A stretch of 64,000 bases of DNA from Paenibacillus sp. BK033 (GTDB lineage: Bacteria > Bacillota > Bacilli > Paenibacillales > Paenibacillaceae): NCBI RefSeq assembly GCF_004345425.1, contig NZ_SLVP01000001.1, forward strand, positions 496,001 to 560,000. Direction: 5' to 3'. The notes beneath the pieces were generated by a model. The model was given only the letters and a program-made list of their open reading frames with translations. It had not been told where the DNA came from and made no database searches. Shown here piece by piece: positions 16,330-23,676 of this stretch. The position numbers and the translations under genes are program-made. How positions within the stretch are numbered: position 1 is the stretch's first letter; every line of letters starts with the position of its first letter.

Positions 16330-19300
16330 TTGTTCAATCGTAGATGGTTGGTATTGTTGCTTGTTGTGGTTATCCTCATGAGTTCGGCAACGTTGTATGG
16401 GGGAGGTCGCAAAGTGTATGCTGCGTTCTCCGGTGAAGGAGATGGAACTACTGGGAATCCTTATATTATCTCAAGCATCGAACAATTAAAAGAAATAAGT
16501 GACGATCTGGATGCGGCCTATCGGTTAGGCACGGATCTCGATTTATCCGGGGAGAACTGGGAGCCGATCGGGAGTTGGTCGCCGAACGAGCCTTTCACCG
16601 GCGTGTTCGATGGAGACGGACACACGATTTCGAATTTGACGATAGACACGGGCGGGGCTGGCACAAATGATCTCGGATTGTTCGGTTACGCTTCCAATGC
16701 CGACATTCGAAATGTCGGGTTGGTTAACGTAAATATCGATTCTTACACCGGCGATTATATCGGCGGGTTGATTGGATATAACGAAGGTTCTCTAATCGAA
16801 TATGTATACGTAACCGGAACCATCAAAGGCGATGAGATGTTGGGTGGTTTGACCGGGTATTCGTCCGGGATGCCCGGTGATGCTATACGTTATGCTTACT
16901 CTTCTGCCAAAGTAACCGGATCAGCTGACGTCGGTGGATTAAACGGCAAGATGGAGGGATATTTGTCAGTCGAAAAAAGCTACTATAATTCAACCTTGAC
17001 CAGCACTTCGGCAGGAGGACAGGCTCTAACCGAAGCGGACATGAAGAGACGCGCCAGCTTTACAGACTGGTACTTCACCAGCGGGGCTGGAGACGATAGC
17101 GAATGGGGAATATTCGAAGGATTGACCTACCCTATGCTTCGCACGACGTTCGATCGAATTACTTTGGATACGCTCAAGGTTACGGCAGGATCTGATCGGG
17201 ATAACGGCGATCCGGTGGTGCTCGAGCCGTCTTTCGCTAGTGATCAATTATTTTATTCGGGCAATGTACCAAATGGAGTAGATCAAGTGACCGTATACGT
17301 GGACGCGCAAGGGAGCGTGTCTTCGATCAACAACGGAACCGCGTTGGAAACGATTGATTTGGACGAAGGAGATAACCTAATCCCTATTAAGGTTACAAGC
17401 ACCGGCGCGGCGGTTCCGACTTCTTGCGTGGAGCCTTGTTCGTTACCTGATGCTTATGAGTTGACATATACGCTTCAAATCAACCGAGCAATCCGCCCGC
17501 AGCAAGCTGATTTACAGATGCAGGTTGCCGTGAACGATGCAACTCCAACTGTGGGAGATCTAATTGTCTTTACAGCGAATTTAACAAATGCCGGCCCTGA
17601 TGATGCGACAAATGTAAAAGTGAATGCTATGCTTCCCGAAGGTGTAACCTTCGTATCCGCTGCGCCTTCACAGGGCTCGTATGATCCGAGTATAGGGGAC
17701 TGGAGAGTAGGGACCGTTTCGCCAGGTAGCTATACACTTCAAATTACGGGTAGAGTCGATGCCCTTCCGCGTACATTCACTGCCACGGTCTCTGCGGAAC
17801 AAGACGACTTGAACATGGATAATAACGCGGCTTCTATTACCCTATTACCTGAGCAAGCTGATTTAGGATTAATACTAACAGGGCCTGCAGCACCCAATGT
17901 AGGCGATACGATAACCTATTCAGCCGCTTTATCAAATGCCGGCCCTGATGATGCTTCAAATGTATCAGTCAGCGCAATGCTTCCGGCAGGTGTAACCTTT
18001 GATTCAGCTGCTCCTTCCCAAGGCACCTACAATCCGAGTACAGGGGTATGGTCAATCGGGGCCGTTCAGGCAGGACAGTCAGCTTCACTGACGATTACTG
18101 CAGTCATCTCTTCACCTGATCCAAGCACGTATACTATGACGGTGTTGCATTCTGATCAACCAGACCCTGCTTCAGCTAATAACTCTACGTCTAGAACGAT
18201 CACACCACAGCAAGCCGACTTGGAAGTGGAATTAATAGTAGATGAATCAACTCCTACATTGGGGAGTATGGTTACTTATACAACAACATTAACGAATAAA
18301 GGGCCTAATGCCGCAACACATGCAGCAGTCAGCGGCCTGCTTCCGGCAGGTGTGACCTTGGTTTCCGCTGTACCGTCACAAGGCACATATGATCCGAGTA
18401 CCGGAGTATGGACGGTCGGAACAGTCGCTGCGGAAGCTACGCTTACCATTACTGCTGCAGTAACCTCGCTGGACTCAAGCTCGTTCAGTATGAATGTTAT
18501 CCAATCCGATCAACATGACCCTGATCTGTCCAGCAACTACGTGCTATGTACAATTAACCCAGTACCGGTTCCTGCAATTACCGACATAACCGCAGCCCCA
18601 TCAAGCTTTGCAAGCACTGGGGGGATCACTACGGTGTCTCTGGCGGGAATCAATCTTACAGGTAAGACTGTGGAGGTTTATCTGGACGGAAAGATGGCGG
18701 CCACAGCCATTGTAGACAGTCCTACTAGTGCAACAGCAACCGTCACGATTCCACGGAACACGACGACAAGCGCGCAAACTCATACCTTGACCGTTTATTT
18801 GAACGGCGCGGCAGCTCCAGACCAATCTGCATCCATCACGGTAATCGGTTTATCTAGCGGCAGTAGTGCAACACCTGTCCATACGATTCCGGTCATTGAC
18901 CAGAATGGCATCGCGCTCGATCCGGCTACTATCGATACATCGAAGCCGTTCGTTACGCTTGATGTAACGCCTAAGGGCGGTATGGCGTATGTCAGCATTC
19001 CGGCGAGTGTTTTATCCAGTATTGCGGGCAAAAATTCAACTTTTTTTATCGAGATCAAGACGCCTTATGGCAGCTACCAAGTACCGGTTAATCTAGCTTC
19101 GTTGGTGCCAGGGCTGAAGGATTTGCTTGCTCAGAACAATCTCCATGCCGAGGATATCGGCTTTAAGATTACTTTGACCGATAAGTCGGGCGACAAGGAC
19201 ATTCAAGCGGCGTTTGCAGGCGGCTTACCTAATGGTACAGCGATAGGCTCGATTGTAGATTTCAGCATTGAGATCATCAATGGCAAGACTGGTCAAAGCA

Positions 19301-20079
19301 TTGGAACGGCAGATCAGTTCAACCAGGCCCTTACGAGAATCATACCGATGCCAAAGAATATGAAGGTCATCCCGGAGCAATGGGGTGCGTTCCGCTTTAA
19401 CGAAGCAACGAAAAAGTTCGAGTTCGTCGCAGCGAAGAAGGTACTGATCGATAACGTTTGGTATGTCATGATTAACTCTTACTCTAATAGCGTGTACGTT
19501 GTCGCGCAAAATCCGGTGAGCTTTACCGATGTGCAGCAGCACTGGAGCCAGCAGGAGGTTGAGCTTGCTGCAACCAAAGGACTCGTTAATGGCATGGGCG
19601 GCAGAAAGTATAATCCTAATAAGCCAGTATCAAGGGCAGAATTCACTGCCATGTTAGTCCGGGCATTGGGACGGAGCACGGCTATTGCGGGCTCGGCGTC
19701 ATATGAGGATGTTCAGGAAGGGTCTTGGTACTTCAATGACGTAGCCAAAGCGAAGAAGCTTGGACTGCTGGACTTTGTGACGGGCAAGAGCTTTAAGCCT
19801 GACCAGCCGTTGACTCGTGAGGAAATGACTAGCATGCTGGCGGCGGTTATAGCTCTGGAAAAGCTGCCGACAACGTTGGAGTTTGCCAGCCTGGACGGTT
19901 ACAAGGATGCAGGCAGCATAAATGCAGCTTACCTCGAGGACGTTCGGACAATCGTTAAGCTTCATATTATGTCAGGCACAAGCGAGCATACATTTAGCCC
20001 AAAGGCCGAAACAACACGCGCGCAAGCTGCAGTCGTATTGATCAGGCTATTAAAAGAGCTCGGCTCGATTGATAAATAA
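16330..20079 (+). CDS. Secreted SLH-anchored protein with GLUG, DUF11 and Ig-like domains
   Basis: A 1249-residue cell-surface protein. The order is: signal peptide (1-32, ending VYAA); a GLUG-type beta-helix region (~85-190, GVFDGDGHTISNL, GLFGYASNADIRNV); a cadherin-like beta sandwich (~270-385); three DUF11 repeats (~391-505, 507-622, 626-742, each starting QADL and containing LPxGVT and SQGxYDPS); an IPT/Ig-like domain (~745-835); an unassigned domain; and three SLH repeats (~1060-1245) that bind pyruvylated cell-wall polymer. The start is TTG 16330, with GAGGGAGG 11 nt upstream. No catalytic motif is visible, so it is likely a structural or adhesive surface protein. It is monocistronic with its own terminator. 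Confidence 0.85.
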   Translation: MFNRRWLVLLLVVVILMSSATLYGGGRKVYAAFSGEGDGTTGNPYIISSIEQLKEISDDLDAAYRLGTDLDLSGENWEPIGSWSPNEPFTGVFDGDGHTISNLTIDTGGAGTNDLGLFGYASNADIRNVGLVNVNIDSYTGDYIGGLIGYNEGSLIEYVYVTGTIKGDEMLGGLTGYSSGMPGDAIRYAYSSAKVTGSADVGGLNGKMEGYLSVEKSYYNSTLTSTSAGGQALTEADMKRRASFTDWYFTSGAGDDSEWGIFEGLTYPMLRTTFDRITLDTLKVTAGSDRDNGDPVVLEPSFASDQLFYSGNVPNGVDQVTVYVDAQGSVSSINNGTALETIDLDEGDNLIPIKVTSTGAAVPTSCVEPCSLPDAYELTYTLQINRAIRPQQADLQMQVAVNDATPTVGDLIVFTANLTNAGPDDATNVKVNAMLPEGVTFVSAAPSQGSYDPSIGDWRVGTVSPGSYTLQITGRVDALPRTFTATVSAEQDDLNMDNNAASITLLPEQADLGLILTGPAAPNVGDTITYSAALSNAGPDDASNVSVSAMLPAGVTFDSAAPSQGTYNPSTGVWSIGAVQAGQSASLTITAVISSPDPSTYTMTVLHSDQPDPASANNSTSRTITPQQADLEVELIVDESTPTLGSMVTYTTTLTNKGPNAATHAAVSGLLPAGVTLVSAVPSQGTYDPSTGVWTVGTVAAEATLTITAAVTSLDSSSFSMNVIQSDQHDPDLSSNYVLCTINPVPVPAITDITAAPSSFASTGGITTVSLAGINLTGKTVEVYLDGKMAATAIVDSPTSATATVTIPRNTTTSAQTHTLTVYLNGAAAPDQSASITVIGLSSGSSATPVHTIPVIDQNGIALDPATIDTSKPFVTLDVTPKGGMAYVSIPASVLSSIAGKNSTFFIEIKTPYGSYQVPVNLASLVPGLKDLLAQNNLHAEDIGFKITLTDKSGDKDIQAAFAGGLPNGTAIGSIVDFSIEIINGKTGQSIGTADQFNQALTRIIPMPKNMKVIPEQWGAFRFNEATKKFEFVAAKKVLIDNVWYVMINSYSNSVYVVAQNPVSFTDVQQHWSQQEVELAATKGLVNGMGGRKYNPNKPVSRAEFTAMLVRALGRSTAIAGSASYEDVQEGSWYFNDVAKAKKLGLLDFVTGKSFKPDQPLTREEMTSMLAAVIALEKLPTTLEFASLDGYKDAGSINAAYLEDVRTIVKLHIMSGTSEHTFSPKAETTRAQAAVVLIRLLKELGSIDK

Positions 20080-20113
20080 GGTCCATGGCCACAAAAAACG
20101 ATATAAAGCATGG

Positions 20114-20142
20114 AAAGCCGCAAAAAATGCGGCTTTTTCTTA
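20114..20142 (+). terminator. Terminator after the SLH/DUF11 gene
   Basis: AAAGCCGCA and TGCGGCTTT form a 9-bp perfect stem around AAAAA, followed by more T. Confidence 0.9.
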
Positions 20143-20204
20143 TTTTGCAATACAGTAGTGTTCATTCGTTTATTCAACAAAAAAGAAATTAAAAACAATT
20201 ATTA

Positions 20205-20223
20205 TTTATTGTAAAACAATAAA
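20205..20223. promoter_or_regulatory. 19-bp palindrome upstream of the DUF2975 gene
   Basis: TTTATTGT and ACAATAAA are separated by AAA, 47 bp before the DUF2975 start and in a very AT-rich stretch. It is a candidate operator. Confidence 0.4.
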
Positions 20224-20269
20224 AAATGTGTTAATTTCGTTTTATTGATAATATTAGTGAGGTGCTCTT

Positions 20270-20752
20270 ATGAATCGGGGAACAACCCTCTTTTTGAAGA
20301 TGGCGGTTATTCTCATTGCAATCCCGGTTCTTGCCGTGTGCCTATTTTTGGTGCCTTGGATCGGGAATTTTGCCGGGGAATCGTATCCGGATATTGCTTA
20401 TATGAAATTTCTTGTTTTCGTCGATATGTATGCGGCAGCAATTCCTTTTTATTTTGCTCTATATCAAGCCTATAAGCTTTTAGGCTATATAGATAAGAAA
20501 CATGCGTTCTCGGATTTATCGGTAAGGGCTTTAACAAAGATTAAATACTGCGCCGTCACAATCAGTGCTTTGTACTTGCTAGGTATGCCACTCTACTATC
20601 TGATGGCAAAGAGGGTTGACCCTCCCAGTTTCCTACCCATGGCTTCAACCATCATTTTCGCCTCTATCGTCATCGCCGTCTTTTCTTCTGTCCTGCAAAG
20701 ACTATTACAAGAAGCGATTCGCATAAAATCGGAAAACGATTTAACGATCTGA
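20270..20752 (+). CDS. DUF2975 family membrane protein
   Basis: A 160-residue integral membrane protein of the DUF2975 family with four predicted helices (~10-29, 45-68, 95-115, 126-147) and no catalytic motif. The family is common in Bacillota, where it usually precedes a ~65-residue Xre-type repressor (YozG-like) in the same operon. Here no such partner follows; a strong terminator begins 19 nt after the stop. ATG 20270 is preceded by GAGGTG. The function is not established. Confidence 0.75.
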   Translation: MNRGTTLFLKMAVILIAIPVLAVCLFLVPWIGNFAGESYPDIAYMKFLVFVDMYAAAIPFYFALYQAYKLLGYIDKKHAFSDLSVRALTKIKYCAVTISALYLLGMPLYYLMAKRVDPPSFLPMASTIIFASIVIAVFSSVLQRLLQEAIRIKSENDLTI

Positions 20753-20770
20753 GGTTTTTACAGTTAAATG

Positions 20771-20812
20771 AACAAGGAGCGATGGCTGCGGCAGCTGCTC
20801 CTTGTTTTTTTT
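20771..20812 (+). terminator. Strong terminator after DUF2975
   Basis: AACAAGGAGC and GCTCCTTGTT form a 10-bp perfect stem with a 16-nt loop, followed by T6 or more. Confidence 0.9.
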
Positions 20813-20816
20813 GGTA

Positions 20817-21293
20817 TGGGACGAGGCGAAAGGGGGCCGTCATAGTCAGCCTCCGGCGTTCCAGGGCGGCGGTGGCGGTCTAGTCTCAACCGTCGATGAC
20901 TACCATGCCTACTTCAAGATGCTGCTAAATCACGGGATGCACGAAGGGGAACGAATTTTGTCGAGGCCAGCCGTCGAGCTGATGACGACCAACCGCCTCA
21001 CGCCAGAGCAACAGGCTGCCAGAAACGCCATGGCCGCCAATAACGTGCATATTTCATTCGGCCAAGGTCAGCACGGCGGTTGGGGCATGGGGATGGCGGT
21101 TCGCACCTACCGTGGCGACTACGCGTCTATCGGCCAGTTCGGCTGGGATGGTGGAAGCGGGACTTCGACCTACGCCGACCCGGATAAACAGCTCACCGGG
21201 ATTTTGCTCACCCAAGTCGGAATGTACACCCCGGATTCGGCGAGGGTTATCCACGACTTCAGGACCACGGTCTACCAGGCGATAGAAGAGTGA
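20817..21293 (+). pseudogene. C-terminal remnant of a serine beta-lactamase-fold hydrolase
   Basis: The frame reads VWDEAKGGRHSQPPAFQGGG, then GLVSTVDDYHAYFKMLL, HGGWGMGMAVRTYRGDYASI, GQFGWDGGSGTSTYADP, ending AIEE. This is the C-terminal ~155 residues of class C beta-lactamase/EstB-like serine hydrolases. The N-terminal half with the SxxK nucleophile and YxN is missing, and there is no start codon or SD; the frame emerges directly from the preceding terminator. Codon use is more GC-rich than the neighbours. It is a truncated pseudogene, probably produced by a deletion ending at the terminator. Confidence 0.8.
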
Positions 21294-21304
21294 CTTAGCG
21301 TATT

Positions 21305-21347
21305 AAGAACAAGATGCGGACGGCTATGACAGCGGCATCTTGTTCTT
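21305..21347 (+). terminator. 13-bp perfect hairpin after the hydrolase remnant
   Basis: AAGAACAAGATGC pairs perfectly with GCATCTTGTTCTT across a 17-nt loop. The T-tail is short. It is likely the old terminator of the truncated hydrolase gene. Confidence 0.65.
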
Positions 21348-21457
21348 ATTACGTTATCGGGCAGAAGGATTGCAAATTGTGGTAGTATGATGGAAACAAG
21401 TTTTTTTAAGGGAAATTAGGTTCAAGTCATGGATGAGACGATGAGGGGGAAACCGAT

Positions 21458-21913
21458 ATGAAGACAATCAAGCTGATGATGGAACACCTGTACTGGGCGG
21501 ACGGACGCATCCTGGATGCGCTCGAGGAGAGTAAGACGAAGAACAAGGACCTTTTGAAGCTGGTTCGTCATGTCGCGGTCGCGGAACAAGTCTGGCTCTC
21601 CCGGCTGCAGGGCAAGGGCAGCGCGCAATATTCGCTATGGGAGGAGACGGAAGACCTGACGGCGATCCGCACCATGTTCGAACTAAACGCCGAGCAATAT
21701 CGCGTCTATATCGAAGGGCTTGAGGATTCCCAATTGGACGAGATGGTCGACTATGCCAACCAGAGCGGGGATCCGTTCCGAACGTCCGTCCGGGACATTC
21801 TGCTGCAGGTTCTCTTGCACGGGCAATATCACCGGGGACAGATCAACCGGGCACTACGCATCGAATCGGCGGAGCCTGTCCAAGTCGATTACATCACCTT
21901 CGCCAGGCTTTAA
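21458..21913 (+). CDS. DinB family protein
   Basis: A 151-residue four-helix-bundle protein of the DinB/YfiT-like metal-binding superfamily, whose members include thiol-transferases and damage-inducible proteins of unknown activity. The metal triad is visible as His in RHVAVAEQVW and the pair in LLHGQYHRGQINRAL. Length is normal and the start ATG follows GGGGGAAA. It has its own terminator downstream and no linked genes. Substrate is unknown. Confidence 0.85.
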   Translation: MKTIKLMMEHLYWADGRILDALEESKTKNKDLLKLVRHVAVAEQVWLSRLQGKGSAQYSLWEETEDLTAIRTMFELNAEQYRVYIEGLEDSQLDEMVDYANQSGDPFRTSVRDILLQVLLHGQYHRGQINRALRIESAEPVQVDYITFARL

Positions 21914-21951
21914 CAAGGTATCATCATTACAGAGTCATTAGCCTTCAACAG

Positions 21952-21982
21952 GTCGGCAGAACTTTTTCTGTCGACTTTTTTG
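21952..21982 (+). terminator. Terminator after the DinB gene
   Basis: GTCGGCAGAA and TTCTGTCGAC pair (one G-U) around CTTT, followed by T5-6. Confidence 0.8.
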
Positions 21983-22058
21983 ACTTCATTCATATGCCTC
22001 CGCTATTACTTCACCGAATTTGGGACCGAATTACTATCGTTGAGACTGGGGCTGGTAT

Positions 22059-22262
22059 TTATTGTGTCAATTTGCCTTTTCTGATTGAAATCACCTGTCT
22101 TGTCATCATATAATGTTCTAAACGTTTAACAATCTCTAAGAGTTTCAGACTGTCGATGCGAGGGGAGCCATTAAAATGACGGATAATCGGTTGGCGAAAT
22201 AGCGTAATCAGCACATCACCTTGCCTAATGGCGGTTACGGAGATTCGAAATTTGGAAAACAT
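22059..22262 (-). CDS. Doubtful small minus-strand ORF
   Basis: A 67-codon frame (MFSKFRISVTAIRQGDVLIT ... ending RKGKLTQ) fills the gap before the LacI gene. The translation looks moderately protein-like, but there is no SD and the frame continues upstream into the lacI gene. It could be a small divergent gene or chance. I do not recognise it. Confidence 0.25.
   Translation of the reverse strand: MFSKFRISVTAIRQGDVLITLFRQPIIRHFNGSPRIDSLKLLEIVKRLEHYMMTRQVISIRKGKLTQ
22118..22130. promoter_or_regulatory. LacI-type operator (AAACGTTT core), distal site
   Basis: CTAAACGTTTAAC is centred on the AAACGTTT palindrome (22120-22127). It has the same core as the sites at 22339, 23644, 33516 and 33681. 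It lies 219 bp upstream of the proximal lacI site, so DNA looping between the two is possible. Confidence 0.55.
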
Positions 22263-22336
22263 GATCTTATCCGCGGCTGCTTGAAAGGGAATGGCTTGAT
22301 TGTTAATTCTGTTAATGATATAACAATAGAATAATG

Positions 22337-22350
22337 TGAAACGTTTAAAA
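22337..22350. promoter_or_regulatory. LacI-type operator overlapping the lacI leader
   Basis: TGAAACGTTTAAAA with the AAACGTTT core at 22339-22346. It lies directly before the SD and start of the LacI gene, the position expected for autorepression. Confidence 0.6.
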
Positions 22351-22362
22351 AGGGTGAAGTTC

Positions 22363-23409
22363 ATGGAAAAAATCGGGATTAAAGATATCGCATTGCGAGC
22401 GAACGTATCCACGGCAACCGTCTCCTATGTATTGAATGGCACCCGCAATGTAAGGCCCAAGACGAAAGAAAGGGTCTTAAAAGTAATCGAGGAGCTTAAT
22501 TACAGGCCAAATGATATTGCAAAAAGCCTAAAGAGTAAAAGAACGAATACGATTGGGGTAATCGCTGAGGACGTAACCGTCTTTAACGTACCCGAAATCA
22601 TCGACGGAATTAACGAATATGCCGAGAAGAACGACATGCATATTCTGCTGACCAACCTCCGGCTTCAAAAAAGAGTGGGGTATGATTACGCGGACACCGA
22701 TCGTTACCAAAAGCATGCGCAAGAGGCCGTATCGAACCTCTTATCCAAGCAAGTAGAGGGAATCATTTACATAGGCGTGCATCCCCGCGACTTGACGGGG
22801 TTGATCAATACGTATAATAAACCTATCGTATATACCTATTGTTACGCGCAAAACGAGTGCTCGATCCAATACAATGATGAACAGGCTTCTTATGATGCAA
22901 TTAAATATCTGGTTGGAAAGGGACATTCGCGAATTGCGATTATAAGCGGTTTAATGGATTCAATACCATCCAGGCTGCGATTTAATGGATATTACAAAGC
23001 ATTAACCGAATTTCAATTGCCATTTGACCCTCAGTTTATTAAAGTAGGCGACTGGGGCTTGGACTCAGGCTATCATCTTGCGTCCGAGCTGATGAAGCTG
23101 CAGGACCCGCCGACGGCCATTCTTATTATGAATGATCTGATGGCAGCGGGGGCATTGCGGGCTGCGTCTGAGCAAGGGGTGATTATTCCAAGGGATCTCT
23201 CTATCGTAGGCTTTGATAATCGGGAATTCAGCGCTTATCTCAGTCCCAGAATCACAACCATGGATCTGCCGTTACACGATATGGGCACATTAGCTATGAA
23301 GGCCCTTTATAATCGGATTAACGGAACCAACGAGAAAACGGAAGAAACTCCTTTGTGTAAATTAATCGAGCGGGAATCCGTAGCCGCACCGAGGATGCCC
23401 CTTAAATAG
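22363..23409 (+). CDS. LacI-family transcriptional regulator of the DUF5695 locus
   Basis: A 348-residue LacI/GalR-type repressor. Residues 1-60 hold the helix-turn-helix (IKDIALRANVSTATVSYVLN) and hinge helix (RPNDIAKSLKSKRTNTIGVI). Residues 62-340 form the periplasmic-binding-protein-like effector domain (GIIYIGVHPRDL, SRIAIISGLMDS, LSIVGFDNREF), so the inducer is a sugar. ATG 22363 follows AGGGTGA. The frame extends upstream to GTG 22336 but that part overlaps the operator. Matching AAACGTTT palindromes lie before this gene, before the 810-aa gene downstream and before the sugar-binding lipoprotein gene at 33774, so it likely controls all three. Confidence 0.9.
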   Translation: MEKIGIKDIALRANVSTATVSYVLNGTRNVRPKTKERVLKVIEELNYRPNDIAKSLKSKRTNTIGVIAEDVTVFNVPEIIDGINEYAEKNDMHILLTNLRLQKRVGYDYADTDRYQKHAQEAVSNLLSKQVEGIIYIGVHPRDLTGLINTYNKPIVYTYCYAQNECSIQYNDEQASYDAIKYLVGKGHSRIAIISGLMDSIPSRLRFNGYYKALTEFQLPFDPQFIKVGDWGLDSGYHLASELMKLQDPPTAILIMNDLMAAGALRAASEQGVIIPRDLSIVGFDNREFSAYLSPRITTMDLPLHDMGTLAMKALYNRINGTNEKTEETPLCKLIERESVAAPRMPLK

Positions 23410-23425
23410 GATCTTAGATTTCGGC

Positions 23426-23462
23426 AAGAGACTGTATCGTTCAAAGCGGTCTCTTTTTTTAT
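23426..23462 (+). terminator. Terminator after lacI
   Basis: AGAGAC and GTCTCT pair across a 16-nt loop and are followed by T7. Confidence 0.75.
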
Positions 23463-23635
23463 TGGGAAAAAGGTAAATCGATTAACATCAGATTTGGATC
23501 TTCTTAGTTTTATCACTTTCTTAGTCAGGTGCTATTAAAATAGAGGAAAGAGGGCGAAAGCAGCCGTTATTCATCGTATTTGGCATGGTATATAAAACAC
23601 TTGCTGGGGCTTATTACGCTATGATAAGATGGTTC

Positions 23636-23655
23636 TATAATTTAAACGTTTAGAT
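23636..23655 (+). promoter_or_regulatory. Promoter -10 box with overlapping LacI-type operator
   Basis: A perfect TATAAT (23636-23641) is joined directly to TTAAACGTTTAG (core 23644-23651), covering the transcription start region 25 bp before the next gene. Occupancy would block initiation. No good -35 box is visible at 17 bp. Confidence 0.6.
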
Positions 23656-23676
23656 TACAACACTAGGAGTGAGAAC

